Notes under the pieces: generated by a model | The model's database searches: none | Told to the model about the DNA's origin: nothing | What the model saw: the letters and a program-made list of their open reading frames with translations, nothing else | Program-made: the position numbers and the translations under genes | Shown: positions 9,680-19,700 of the stretch, piece by piece | Layout: each line of letters opens with the position of its first letter | Position numbering within the stretch: the stretch's first letter is position 1 | Source of the DNA: CBDFKB01 sp965248715 | GTDB lineage: Bacteria > Pseudomonadota > Alphaproteobacteria > Rhizobiales > Rhizobiaceae | Reading direction: 5' to 3' | DNA: 64,000 nt | Assembly: GCA_965248715.1 (NCBI GenBank) | Contig: CBDFKB010000008.1 | Location: 1,302,001 to 1,366,000, forward strand

Positions 9680-10861
9680 CTATTCGCCAGCGGCCAGTTT
9701 GCCTGCCTGTTCGACCCAACCGTCGCGTTCCACCCTGCCCTTGAAGTTCAAATGTTCATCGATTTTGGCGATGTCTTCCGCCGTAAATGCGGCGATTTGA
9801 GCAAAGGTGCGTATGCCGGTGGCATTGAGTTTTTCCTCAAGCACCGGGCCAACTCCCGATATCAGTTTTAAATCGTCCGCATCGCCTTCCGGCGCATCGA
9901 ACAATGCAACTGGCGCGCTATCGGGCGCGGCTTGTGCTTTGGGTTCTTTTTTGGCTTCTTCTTTGGTTTCTTCAACAGCATCGGCGGTTTTTGCCTCAAC
10001 CGCAGGAGCAACTTCCGCTTCCACCGGTTCCGCCGCTTTAGCCGGTTCGGCCTCGCCTGGCGAAATATCGACGGCAGCCTCGACACTTACCGGTTCGGCT
10101 TCAACTGCTTCCAGAATTTTTTCGACCGGCGCCTCAGCGGCAGCACCAATATCGACCCCTGTGGCACCTTGTTGACGGGCGATGCCGTCAATCGCCGCCT
10201 TGGAGACCAGATCGCAATATAGTGCGATCGCCCGTGCTGCATCATCATTGCCAGGTATCGGAAAGTCGATGCCTGCAGGGTCGCAATTGGAATCGAGTAC
10301 TGCCACCACCGGAATTTTGAGCCGCCGTGCTTCTAAAACCGCGATCGCTTCCTTGTTGGTATCAATCACGAACATCATGTCCGGCGTACCACCCATGTCT
10401 TTGATGCCGCCAAGGGCGCGTTCCAGCTTGTCGCGTTCGCGGGTTAGGGTTAACCGTTCCTTTTTGGTCAGGTGTTGGCCAGCTTCACTGTCGAGAATTT
10501 CATCGACCTTGCGCAAGCGCTTGATCGAATTGGAAATCGTGTTCCAATTGGTCAGCATGCCGCCAAGCCAGCGTGCATTGACATAATATTGTGCTGAACG
10601 CTTGGCCGCGTCCGCTACGGTTTCCGACGCTTGGCGCTTGGTGCCGACAAACAGCACCCGACCGCCATTGGCCACCGTGTCGCTGACGGCTTGCAGCGCC
10701 CGGTGCAGCATCGGCACGGTTTGGGTCAGATCCATGATATGGATATTGTTGCGCGCGCCATAGATAAATGGCGACATTTTCGGGTTCCAGCGGTGAGTCT
10801 GGTGGCCGAAATGCGCTCCAGCTTCCAAGAGCTGGCGCATGGTGAAGTCAGGCGCAGCCAT
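9680..10861 (-). CDS. rpsB: 30S ribosomal protein S2 with long acidic linker and C-terminal helix-hairpin-helix domain
   Basis: The first about 235 residues are standard S2 (FTMRQLLEAGAHFGHQTHRW, GTKRQASETV, PGNDDAARAI). A linker of about 85 residues rich in Ala, Glu, Pro and Lys follows. The last about 65 residues form a separate domain (DLKLISGVGPVLEEKLNATG, DEHLNFKGRVERDGW) resembling the helix-hairpin-helix fold of predicted DNA-binding proteins. At 393 residues it is about 140 longer than E. coli S2. C-terminal extensions of S2 occur in alphaproteobacteria as I recall. An AAGGAG ribosome binding site precedes the ATG. Confidence 0.96.
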   Translation of the reverse strand: MAAPDFTMRQLLEAGAHFGHQTHRWNPKMSPFIYGARNNIHIMDLTQTVPMLHRALQAVSDTVANGGRVLFVGTKRQASETVADAAKRSAQYYVNARWLGGMLTNWNTISNSIKRLRKVDEILDSEAGQHLTKKERLTLTRERDKLERALGGIKDMGGTPDMMFVIDTNKEAIAVLEARRLKIPVVAVLDSNCDPAGIDFPIPGNDDAARAIALYCDLVSKAAIDGIARQQGATGVDIGAAAEAPVEKILEAVEAEPVSVEAAVDISPGEAEPAKAAEPVEAEVAPAVEAKTADAVEETKEEAKKEPKAQAAPDSAPVALFDAPEGDADDLKLISGVGPVLEEKLNATGIRTFAQIAAFTAEDIAKIDEHLNFKGRVERDGWVEQAGKLAAGE

Positions 10862-10986
10862 CGTTCATTGCTCCTTAATACCGGTTTTGCCTCCACGGGA
10901 GATCAACGCTGTCGCGTCACCGGATAACAGCCAATGCCAGATTAGGGGCTTGGGGCTGTAGGTTTTCCCGTGTGTGGAATGGCCGC

Positions 10987-11016
10987 GATATAGGCCGCTG
11001 GCTGCTGCAATGCAAG
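10987..11016 (-). promoter_or_regulatory. Candidate sigma-70 promoter for the rpsB operon
   Basis: On the minus strand CTTGCA and TATATC are separated by 18 bp, about 125 bp upstream of the rpsB start codon. The CTTG start of the -35 box is common in alphaproteobacteria. This is a motif reading only. Apart from this promoter and the next one I see nothing gene-like in the 333-bp gap between rpsB and the P460-like gene. Confidence 0.4.
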
Positions 11017-11116
11017 GGGAAAGCGCGACCAACCGGCGTGATCGCTACTTTCTGCTGCCTACCGGAGAAATTCTTTCAATTTTCTACACGGTTTGGTGAA
11101 GTCGTGCCGTGATCTG

Positions 11117-11145
11117 CTTACAGCCAATTACATCCGGTCTATAAT
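11117..11145 (+). promoter_or_regulatory. Candidate sigma-70 promoter for the P460-like gene
   Basis: CTTACA and a perfect TATAAT are separated by 17 bp, about 60 bp upstream of the downstream start codon. This is one of the clearest promoter-like motifs in the window. Confidence 0.55.
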
Positions 11146-11206
11146 GATCCCTACTATGCGGTTCGCGGCCGTGGTTATTGACCAGTAAAACCCTTTGGAA
11201 TTCGCC

Positions 11207-11833
11207 ATGACGACTTTGCGCCCATCGTTACTCGCGCCATTGTTGGCGGCAATCATTGTCCTGTTTGCTGGTTTTGCACCACTAAACGCTCAAGTTAGCA
11301 TCGGTGACGCCCATCTGGCGATCGAAAACCCGGCTGAACTATCCAAAGAAGACGCCAACCGTATCTACAACGGGCTAATGGCGCAAATGGCCGATGGCTA
11401 TGGGATGTCGCGATTGGAAATTATCGCTGATTACCAGAGCTGGAAACGCTACAACACCGCGCCATACCTGTCGGCGACCCATGGCCGACGTTTCGTCAAT
11501 AATTACGCCAACACCACCGGCGAGACCTATGGCAGCCTCGCCGAGGGCGAAAGCCATCCACCAGGCACGGTGCTGGCAAAGGATTCCATCACCGTGACTG
11601 CGGACGGCAAGACCTATCCGGCAGCAATGTTCGTGATGGAAAAGCTTGCCGCAGGTTTAAGCCCCAAGACCGCTGACTGGCGCTATTTGGTGGTCAACCC
11701 CGACGGGTCACTGTTTGGCGATACCATGGGCGAGGAACCCGAACTGGTGAAATATTGCCATGCTTGCCACGAGGCAATGGATTCGCTCGATTATGTGTTT
11801 TTCGTGCCCGAAGATTATCTAGTGGCCGAGTAA
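11207..11833 (+). CDS. Cytochrome P460-like secreted c-type haem protein
   Basis: About 208 residues from the ATG at 11207 (MTTLRPSLLAPLL); another ATG lies 12 bp upstream. A signal peptide ends near LNAQV. The mature part has the fold motifs of the cytochrome P460 family (YQSWKRYNTAP, GTVLAKDSITVTADGKTYP, DWRYLVVNPDGS) and one haem-attachment CHACH close to the C-terminus. It should be exported to the periplasm. P460 proteins in nitrifiers oxidise hydroxylamine; the function of related proteins in heterotrophs is not settled. It is a single-gene unit, convergent with the next gene. Confidence 0.8.
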   Translation: MTTLRPSLLAPLLAAIIVLFAGFAPLNAQVSIGDAHLAIENPAELSKEDANRIYNGLMAQMADGYGMSRLEIIADYQSWKRYNTAPYLSATHGRRFVNNYANTTGETYGSLAEGESHPPGTVLAKDSITVTADGKTYPAAMFVMEKLAAGLSPKTADWRYLVVNPDGSLFGDTMGEEPELVKYCHACHEAMDSLDYVFFVPEDYLVAE

Positions 11834-11855
11834 ACCGGCCGGCAGCGACCGGCAA

Positions 11856-12866
11856 TCAGGCAAATTCGTCAAGCAGCGCTTCGCCGAGCGGTTGATAGCC
11901 GCCCCGTTCCGCCTGCTTGACCAGATCGACAAGCCTCGCGTTGATCGGCGCCGTTAGCCGGGTTGCCTTGGCCAAGCGCACAATCTCGCCATTCAACAAA
12001 TCGATTTCGGTTGGCCGTTTACGGGCGAAATCATCGGCCATCGACGAGCGCGCTCTGTGGTCGATCTTTTGCAGCCTCAAGCCGATATTGTTAAAGCACC
12101 AGTTGGGCGTCTCGAGCATCGCCGGAATAAGGTTTGCCGGCAAAGCGCCTACCTTTGCAGGTTTGATACCCGCACTTGCCAAAACCGCCAATGCTTCGCG
12201 TAGCGCCTTGGAATAAAGCCGCCGAAAACGGTGGTCAGACAATTGCTGGTGCAAACTTAATCCCGATAAAGCATTGATAGGATTGTTTAAATTCATCAAC
12301 AGTTTGCCCCAGAGGACTTGTGTCATATCCGATCGATATTCGATCGCCGCCGATGATCCGTGCAGACTTGCGACCAGCGAATTTATTTGTGGGTCATCTT
12401 CGATCACGATCCGGCCCTTGCTAGCCTTGTGCCAATGGCCAGGTGCCAGTTCAGCGACATTAAACGGCACCATGCCAGGGATCACCTGCCGTCCCGGTAG
12501 CAATGTAGCCAGGCGCTGCGCCGTGGTCGCGCCGTTTAGCAGCGAAACCACTGGCACATCGGCACCGGTATGGTGTTTGATTTGCTGGGCCGCTGCCGCC
12601 ATCCCGGGCCCTTTGACGGCAAGCACCACAATCGAGACCTGGGAGAGGATCGCCGGGTCAGTGACGCAATCGATCTGACCGGGCGCCAATTCCACCGTGT
12701 CCACATCAACGCCGGAAAGCTTGAGGCCGTGCGCGCGCAGGGTTTCCGCGCTTGTTTGGCGACCAACAAGGCGCACATCGATCCCGGCAGCAACCCATGA
12801 TCCGCCGACGAAACAGCCGATCGCGCCGGCCCCGAGCACGCCGACGCACAGGCTTTTTTCAGGCAT
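11856..12866 (-). CDS. 2-dehydropantoate 2-reductase family protein (PanE/ApbA-like)
   Basis: A 336-residue NADP-binding protein with the Rossmann motif GVLGAGAIGCFVGG at the N-terminus, VVSLLNGATTAQRL and the helical C-terminal ketopantoate reductase domain (KLLMNLNNPINALSG). Family members reduce ketopantoate in CoA synthesis, but many paralogues act on other 2-keto acids. It overlaps the FAD dehydrogenase by 8 bp, so the two form an operon. That pairing with a steroid-dehydrogenase-like flavoprotein makes a catabolic role as plausible as CoA synthesis, so no gene symbol is given. Confidence 0.8.
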   Translation of the reverse strand: MPEKSLCVGVLGAGAIGCFVGGSWVAAGIDVRLVGRQTSAETLRAHGLKLSGVDVDTVELAPGQIDCVTDPAILSQVSIVVLAVKGPGMAAAAQQIKHHTGADVPVVSLLNGATTAQRLATLLPGRQVIPGMVPFNVAELAPGHWHKASKGRIVIEDDPQINSLVASLHGSSAAIEYRSDMTQVLWGKLLMNLNNPINALSGLSLHQQLSDHRFRRLYSKALREALAVLASAGIKPAKVGALPANLIPAMLETPNWCFNNIGLRLQKIDHRARSSMADDFARKRPTEIDLLNGEIVRLAKATRLTAPINARLVDLVKQAERGGYQPLGEALLDEFA

Positions 12867-14502
12867 TGCGGCCGGCCTTTAAACCCGAAAACAGGCAACC
12901 GCCGAGGAAGGTGCCTTCGAGCGCGTTATAACCGTGATAACCGCCGCCGCCGAAACCGGCGACTTCACCGGCGGCATAAAGGCCGGCAATCGGCGCGCCA
13001 TTTTCATCAAGGGCTTGCGAATTAAGATCGGTGTGCAGGCCGCCAAGGCTTTTGCGGGTCATGATGTTGAGCTTGACCGCGATCAACGGCCCGGCCGCCG
13101 GGTCGAGAATACGGTGCGGTTTGGCGGTTCTCAGCAATCGGTCGCCGCGATAACGCCGGCTGCCGTGAATGGCGACAATTTGCGCATCCTTGGCGAACGG
13201 ATTGTCCAACTGTCGGTCGCGGGCCTCGATCTGGCTTTTCAGTTGGCCGGCATCAAGCAGATCATTGCCGGCAAGCGCGTTCATGCGCTGGACCATGCGG
13301 GAAAAATCGGTCTCGACGATGAAATCCGCGCCATGGCGTTTGAAGGCTTCCACCGCCTTGGGCGCCCCCTTGGCCAGCCGGTCTTTCAGCAACAACCGCC
13401 AACTGCCGGAAGTAAAATCTTCGTTCTGCTCGGAGCCAGAAAGCGCAAACTCCTTTTCGATGATCTTTTGCGTCAATACGAACCAGGAATAGTCATGACC
13501 GGTGGCCAAAATCGCTTTTAACGTACCAAGGGTATCGAAACCGGGCAGAAACGGCGCGGCAAACCGGTTACCATTGGCGTCGAACCACATTGATGATGGT
13601 CCAGACAGTACTCTAATCGCGTGATTGGGCCAGATCGGGTCCCAGTTGCGCACCCCTTCGGTGTAGTGCCACATTCGGTCGGCATTGATAACAGCGGCGC
13701 CGGCCTTTTGCGCCACCCCTTGCATCAGACCGTCAACATGGTGCGGAACACCGCACAACATGTTGGCCGGGGCCGGGCCAAGGCGCTTTTTTGGCCACAC
13801 TTTTTTGACCAGCTTGTGATTGCCGCCAATACCGCCAGAAGCAACGATCACCGCTTCGCTCAATAGTTCGAATTTACCCTTGGAATTGCGATTGCTGCGT
13901 TCGCCGCGCCCGGCCGGGTCTGGCGCAAGCAGATCGCCGCGCACCCCTTTGACCGCGCCGTTTTCCACAATCAGATCGGTGACCTTGTGGCGGAATTTCA
14001 GTTCCACCTTGCCTTCGCGTTCAGCTGCCCGCACCGGCTCCTCGAATGGCTTTAAAACCCCTGGTCCGGTACCCCAGGTCAAATGGAAGCGTGGCACCGA
14101 ATTGCCGTGCCGGTGAGCCAGATCACCGCCACGCTCGGCCCAACCGACCGCCGGAAACCACCGCAATCCAAGGCCATGCAGCCAGGTGCGCATGTCACCG
14201 GCGGCAAAATCGAGATATGCCTCAGCCCATTTTTTCGGCCAATGGTCTTCTTTACGGTCGAATTGCGCCGACCCGAACCAGTCAAGGGAGGCGAGTTCAT
14301 GGCTGTCGCGAATGCCCATGCGGCGCTGTTCCGGGGTATCGATCATGAACAATCCACCGAGCGACCAAAATGCCTGGCCACCGAGCGAATTTTCCCCTTC
14401 CTGATCGACCAATATCACCTTGCGGCCGCGCTCGATCAGTTCACAGGCGGCGACCAGGCCAGCAAGGCCGGCGCCGACAATGATCACATCGCTATCCCTC
14501 AC
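12859..14502 (-). CDS. FAD-binding dehydrogenase (3-ketosteroid dehydrogenase-like)
   Basis: A 547-residue flavoprotein from a GTG at 14502 (VRDSDVIIVGAGLAGLVAA) with the dinucleotide-binding GAGLAGL, EGENSLGGQAFWSLGG, VASGGIGGN, and the C-terminal FAD motif LGGLHTDLNSQAL with GLYAAGEVAGFGGGG. It belongs to the fumarate reductase/KstD flavoprotein family; the substrate cannot be read from the sequence. The frame stays open a further 14 codons to 14544, but that extension is encoded by the inserted repeat at 14505-14647. The GTG lies right at the repeat border, so the native ribosome binding site and promoter have been separated from the gene. Confidence 0.85.
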   Translation of the reverse strand: MRDSDVIIVGAGLAGLVAACELIERGRKVILVDQEGENSLGGQAFWSLGGLFMIDTPEQRRMGIRDSHELASLDWFGSAQFDRKEDHWPKKWAEAYLDFAAGDMRTWLHGLGLRWFPAVGWAERGGDLAHRHGNSVPRFHLTWGTGPGVLKPFEEPVRAAEREGKVELKFRHKVTDLIVENGAVKGVRGDLLAPDPAGRGERSNRNSKGKFELLSEAVIVASGGIGGNHKLVKKVWPKKRLGPAPANMLCGVPHHVDGLMQGVAQKAGAAVINADRMWHYTEGVRNWDPIWPNHAIRVLSGPSSMWFDANGNRFAAPFLPGFDTLGTLKAILATGHDYSWFVLTQKIIEKEFALSGSEQNEDFTSGSWRLLLKDRLAKGAPKAVEAFKRHGADFIVETDFSRMVQRMNALAGNDLLDAGQLKSQIEARDRQLDNPFAKDAQIVAIHGSRRYRGDRLLRTAKPHRILDPAAGPLIAVKLNIMTRKSLGGLHTDLNSQALDENGAPIAGLYAAGEVAGFGGGGYHGYNALEGTFLGGCLFSGLKAGRNA

Positions 14503-14504
14503 TT

Positions 14505-14647
14505 GAGCACCTCTAAAAACCCTTCTTTTGGGTCTTGTGTGCAATTTTTCGTTTTTGCGTTCCTCAAATATTTCAACATATTATCCGGTACTCGAAACTT
14601 CAAAATCATACCCAGCCCAACAAAATCGAGGGTTTTTAGAGGTGCTC
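14505..14647. repeat. 143-bp MITE with perfect 19-bp inverted ends and ACTT duplication
   Basis: The ends are exact inverted repeats, GAGCACCTCTAAAAACCCT at the left and its complement at the right. Both sides are flanked by ACTT (14501-14504 and 14648-14651), a 4-bp target duplication. The interior is AT-rich with no coding capacity. No transposase with these ends is in the window. It separates the FAD dehydrogenase from its upstream sequence. Confidence 0.9.
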
Positions 14648-14745
14648 ACTTGCTTTCCCTCAATTGCTGTTACTCAATCCCACTCGTGCAACGCAGCAAT
14701 TAGCCACCCTATAGCGGGGCGCAAAGCCAGACAAGAAGGGTCTGA

Positions 14746-15501
14746 TTAACTGGTAAGATCAGCGGCAAATCGCAACCGTACATAATCGGCGAACCAGCGA
14801 CCTTGATGGTCGCATAGTGAAGGCTCAAGCGCGTCGATTACCCGTGCATAGGCCTCCTCCTGACGATCGTCGAACTGGGCGAAAAATGGCGCGCGCATGG
14901 TCTCCAGCCATCCGCGCACCCCGGTTGGCAGCGGTGTTGGCCGATAAAAGCTGGTGATTTTGCGCACCGCAAAGCCTTGCGCCATCAACATCGCGCTATA
15001 TTGTTGGACCGTTGGAAAAAACCACGGTCCGGCAAGCGCCACATCGCCACCCATAGCATTACCGACCGCTCGCATGGCGACCGAAATCGCCGCAACATTG
15101 CCGAAACCACCGAATTCGCCGATAAACCGGCCGTCCGGCCGCAAGGCACGGGCAACGCCAGCAACCACCTTGTCGGCGCCCAACATCCAGTGCAACGCAG
15201 CGTTGGAAAACACCGCATCGAATTCTTTGTTGAACGCCAATGCATGGCCGTCAACCACCCTTGCATCGATGCCCATGTCGCGGGCAGCGGCAACGAAGTT
15301 TTGTGAGGTGTCGGCGCCCACCACCTCAGCACCTGCATCGATGATCTTGCGGGTCAAATGTCCGTCTCCACAGCCAAGATCGAGAATGCGCTGGTTGGGT
15401 TTGGGATCGAGCCAACTCAACACGTCCTCGCCATAGACCGAAACAAACCCGGTATTCGATTGATAGGATTTAGCATCCCAGGTCTGGTGGGAATTATCCA
15501 T
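14746..15501 (-). CDS. Class I SAM-dependent methyltransferase
   Basis: A 251-residue protein from the ATG at 15501 (MDNSHQTWDAKSYQSNTGF); a start 12 bp further upstream also exists. The SAM-binding motif I is ILDLGCGDGHLTRKI, followed by VVGADTS and the FSNAALHWM motif typical of the trans-aconitate methyltransferase/UbiE-like group. The substrate is unknown. It lies 26 bp downstream of the phosphatase gene on the same strand. Confidence 0.85.
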   Translation of the reverse strand: MDNSHQTWDAKSYQSNTGFVSVYGEDVLSWLDPKPNQRILDLGCGDGHLTRKIIDAGAEVVGADTSQNFVAAARDMGIDARVVDGHALAFNKEFDAVFSNAALHWMLGADKVVAGVARALRPDGRFIGEFGGFGNVAAISVAMRAVGNAMGGDVALAGPWFFPTVQQYSAMLMAQGFAVRKITSFYRPTPLPTGVRGWLETMRAPFFAQFDDRQEEAYARVIDALEPSLCDHQGRWFADYVRLRFAADLTS

Positions 15502-15527
15502 CTTGGCGGTCATGGGCTGTCACATTC

Positions 15528-16259
15528 CTATGGTTGGGTTTGCAGGTGGCGATAGTTTGCACCTTCGAGCACTATTGCGGTCAACTTGCCGGACCCATAA
15601 GCCTCAGTATCGGCATTAATACGGTGCTTGACGAATTCGGGGCCGTTTGGGTTCGGTGTGTGGCCGTGTACCACCACTTTTTCCAGCGTTCCGCCATAAT
15701 TGAGAAACGGCCCGCGGATCCATAATAAATCATCTTCGTGCTGGTGATAAAGCGACCGTGTGGGGTCGACCCCGGCATGGGCGAAAAAATAGTCGCCGAC
15801 ATTATACAATGGCACCCGTTGTTCGAGAAAGCGGATATGGGCGCAGGGCACACGCTTAGCAAATACCGGCTGCAACAAGGTTAATTGATCCGGATCGCGA
15901 TAATTGAACCCGTAAGAAGCCACGGTCTCGACCCCGCCATAGGCCATCCAATGGCGGACCGATACCAACACCGGGTCGACCAAAAATTTCCACAAATATT
16001 GGTCATGGTTACCCTTTAGAAATACGCAATTGTCGCGCGATGAGGCCAGCGTCGCCAGCCGTGACAGCACGCCGGAAGAATCCGGCCCACGGTCGATATA
16101 ATCGCCAAGAAATACCAGCCGGTGTTCGGGTGCCGGATGGTTAGCAACATCGGCATCAATCAGCCCCAGCAACTCATTTAATTCGGCGAGGCAGCCATGA
16201 ATGTCACCGATCGCATAAACCCGCAGGCCATCGGGTAGTGCTGAATTGCCGAGTTGCAT
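15528..16259 (-). CDS. Serine/threonine-protein-phosphatase-like metallophosphoesterase
   Basis: A 243-residue product from the ATG at 16259 (MQLGNSALPDGLRVYAIGDIHG). It carries the complete PPP-family metal-site motifs GDIHG, GDYIDRG and GNHD, and the later VHGHTPNPNGP. Close relatives are the lambda-phosphatase and bacterial Ser/Thr phosphatase groups, with diadenosine tetraphosphatase as an alternative. An open frame upstream to 16499 overlaps the next gene and looks non-coding. Confidence 0.88.
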   Translation of the reverse strand: MQLGNSALPDGLRVYAIGDIHGCLAELNELLGLIDADVANHPAPEHRLVFLGDYIDRGPDSSGVLSRLATLASSRDNCVFLKGNHDQYLWKFLVDPVLVSVRHWMAYGGVETVASYGFNYRDPDQLTLLQPVFAKRVPCAHIRFLEQRVPLYNVGDYFFAHAGVDPTRSLYHQHEDDLLWIRGPFLNYGGTLEKVVVHGHTPNPNGPEFVKHRINADTEAYGSGKLTAIVLEGANYRHLQTQP

Positions 16260-16318
16260 GGCAAGAGCCTTTTGCAAATGATGATCGCGGCCTGCCAACC
16301 CATGAGATTGCTGATCGG

Positions 16319-16696
16319 TTACGGAGACCAGGCTTCGTAGTCGCCGGTCACCCGCGGCCGTTCGCCGGGGTTGGCGATCGAACCTGGCGGACGGTAGGCG
16401 CCAGGACCACCGGTAAGGTTTTCCTTGTGCGGCAATTCCCATTCGCGCGGCTGGTAATTTTGTTCGCTCGGTGGCGTGTCGGTGCGATGGTGCATCCATC
16501 CGTGCCAGCCCGGCGGGATTTGGCTTGCCTCGGCATAGCCGACATATTGCACCCAGCGCCGGTCGCCATCGCCTTCATAATAGACATTGCCGTATTGATC
16601 TTCACCAACCTTGGTGCCTTTGCGCCAGGTATAAAACCTCGTGCCCCAGGTTGAACCGTTCCACCAGGTGAATATTTGCAAAAAGAAGTTTTTCAT
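16319..16696 (-). CDS. NDUFA12-family NADH:ubiquinone oxidoreductase accessory subunit
   Basis: A 125-residue protein from the ATG at 16696 (MKNFFLQIFTWWNGSTWGTR). The pattern GTKVGEDQYGNVYYE, RRWVQYVG, IPPGWHGWMHH and REWELPHKENLTG is diagnostic of the mitochondrial 17.2-kDa complex I subunit and its alphaproteobacterial homologues. It should be peripheral on complex I at the cytoplasmic side. A GTG start at 16714 would overlap the RND gene's stop; the ATG is preferred. Its presence supports the alphaproteobacterial assignment. Confidence 0.93.
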   Translation of the reverse strand: MKNFFLQIFTWWNGSTWGTRFYTWRKGTKVGEDQYGNVYYEGDGDRRWVQYVGYAEASQIPPGWHGWMHHRTDTPPSEQNYQPREWELPHKENLTGGPGAYRPPGSIANPGERPRVTGDYEAWSP

Positions 16697-16710
16697 CTGA
16701 GCGATCCCGT

Positions 16711-19700
16711 TCACACAACCACACCGTTATGGCGACGCATTGGCCACTTGTCTATAACAGAGCGCCAACCTCCAAACAGCAGAAAATACAGGCCCGGCAC
16801 GAAAAACAGAGTTACCAGCGACGCCACCGCCAGACCGCCGATCATTAGTGTCGCCATCGGCTCAAACAAGGCACCGCCAGCAAGTGCCATCGGCAGCAAG
16901 CCCAAAATGGTGGTAAGCGAGGTCAGCAAAATCGGCGTCATCCGCTTGCTGGCGGCTTGAACCACCGCTTGGCGTAACGGGTGGGTACGACGTTCGATAT
17001 CGATCTGGTCGATCAGCACAATCGAATTGTTGATGATAATCCCGGCCAGCGAAATCAACCCCAAAATGGCAAAAAACGACAGCGGCTGGCCGGTTATCAG
17101 CAAAGCAAAAGGTGCGCCGATCACGATCAGCGGAATGGTCATGAATGTTAGCAACACTCGTCGTGCCGAATTGAACTGAAACATCAGCGCCACCAGCATT
17201 ACAGTTAGCGCCGCCGGCATGCCACCAAGCAACAGCGCGTTGACGTTGGCACTGTCTTCGGTTTCACCGCCGACGTGCACGATGTAGCCGGGCTCAAGCT
17301 CAAGCATATCGAGGGTTGGCTGCATTAGTTCCACCAATTCATTAGCAGCCAGGCGGTCGCTCTTGGCCGACACTTTAATCTGGCGCTTTTGGTTTTCGCG
17401 GCGCAATTGCGAATATTCCAGTTGCGGGCGAAAGCTCGCCACCCGGTCGAGCGATATCAACTGGCCACCGGTCGGTACCGACATGTTGGCAAGATCCTCG
17501 ATGCTGTCGCGGAACGATTCTGCCGCACGCACGACAATCGGGATCGATTGATTGCCTTCACGATAAGTCGAATAGGTGGTGCCGGAAAAGAACGTGTCCA
17601 TAACGTTGGAAATGTCTTGCGAGGTCACACCGAATTCGCGCGCTTTGTCCTGGGCAATGTCGATGACGATTTTCAGGCTTTTGTTGCCCCAGTCGTTTTC
17701 ATTTTGCACCATGCCGGGTATTTTTGAAAAACCGGTTTCCACCTGATCGGCCAGCGCCAGCAGGGTTTCTGCGTCGGGACCGCTGATCTTGATCTCGACA
17801 ATGCCCGATTCTCCCCCACCCATAGAAAGCCGCTTGACCTTGAAGCGTGCCGCCGGGTGCGATGCAAATAAATAGCGATAGGCGCGCTCAGCCGCCGTTA
17901 TCGTGCCATCGAAACTTTTGGTGTTGACCACGATAAAAGCGCTTGCTGGATCGGTGTCGGCTGGGTTGAGTGCCAAATAGAAACGCGGACCACCATCGCC
18001 AACAAACAATGTGGTGTTTTTGACTTCTGGGTTGATTTCCTTGTGGTTCAGCCATTTTTCGACCGCCAATGCCTCTTTGCGGGTGCTTTCCAGTGCCGTA
18101 CCCTTGGGCATATCGAGATAGACCAGGAACTCGGCCCGCTCGGCCAAGGGAAACATCTCGCTCTTGACCGATGAGAAAAACGTGGCCGCCCCATAGACCG
18201 CAACATAGGCGGCAAGAATGATCACCGGCGCCAGCGGCAAGCTACGGTTGACCAGGATCGTGTAGGTGCGCACTAGTAGATTGTCGCGTACGCCCTTTTG
18301 CTTGTCTTCTGGGCGGGCGAGCCATACGCTAATCGCCGGCAAGACATAAAGCGCCGTCAGCCAAGAGCCGAGCAGCATGACGCCGACCACGGCACCAAGC
18401 GAGAATGCGAACTCTCCTTCTACCCCATCGAGAATTAACATCGGGATAAATGCCGAAACGGTTGTGATCGAGGCCACCGCCAATGGCAGGAAAAACTGAT
18501 TGCCGGCACTTCGGGCCGCCTGCTCAGGCGCCTGGCCGGTCGCTATTCGGGTTTGGATATCTTCCACCACCACCAGCCCGTTGTCGACCAGCAATCCGAG
18601 CGAAATGATGACCGCGGCAATCGAGATCTGTTGCAGTTCGATCTCAAGATATTGCATGCCGATGAGCGCGAACATTACCGTGAACGGCACGATGCAGGCG
18701 ATGGTCAATGCCGAGCGCAGACCAAGGAACAACATCATCACCAGCATCACCACAACAAAGGTTTGGCCGACATTTGACAGCGCGCTGTTGATCGAACTGG
18801 TGACATTGGCTTCTTGGAATGTGGAAAATTCATAAGCGATGCCGATCGGCTGGGTCTGCTCGAATTTTGCGACCGCGTATTCCAACCGGACCCCCAGCTT
18901 TTGAATATCCTCAGTGTCCGACATTTCGACCCCGACAATGATTGCCGGTTGACCGTTAAAGTAGACCGGCTTGGCCATCGGTGTTTGGTAACCGCGGCGC
19001 ACCGTCATTAAATCTTTCAGGCGCACGAACCCGGCAAGCCCCTCGACTTTGGTCAAAATATCGCCAATTTCCTCGACCGAGCCAAGATCGCCATTGGCCT
19101 CCAGGATCAAATTGATGCCGCCGGCATTTAATTGTCCGGCCGGCAAAATGATGTTTTGCGCTCGAAGGTCGTTCAGTACCTGGTTGATCTGCACCCCGAT
19201 TGCCGCCAGCTTGCGAGAATCGATTTCAAGCCAGATGCGCTCTTCCTGGACCCCGAACAGCGAAACCTTGGAAACCCCCTCGACCGTGTAAAGTTCGCGG
19301 CGCAAATCTTCGGCTGCATCTTTCAGTTCCGCATATCCAAATCCCTCGCCGGTGACCGCCACGGTAGCGATCGCCACATCGCCATAATCGGTATTGACGA
19401 ATGGCCCCCTGGTACCATCCGGCAGATCGCTTGCCACGTCCTCCATCTTGTTGCGCAGTTCTTGAAACACACTTTCCAGGCCGGCGGCCGGCACCCAGTC
19501 ATAGGCAGCAACGTTGATCACCGTATTGCCGGTCTTGATCAGCGAGTTGATATCTTTGATTTCACCGATTTCGCGAATTTTGCGTTCAATCGGCTCGACG
19601 ATCAAATCTTCCATGCGGTCCGGCGCCATGCCGGGAAATTGCGCGGAAACCACCGCGTTGCGGATGGTGATCGCCGGATTTTCACGCTTGGGAATAGAGA

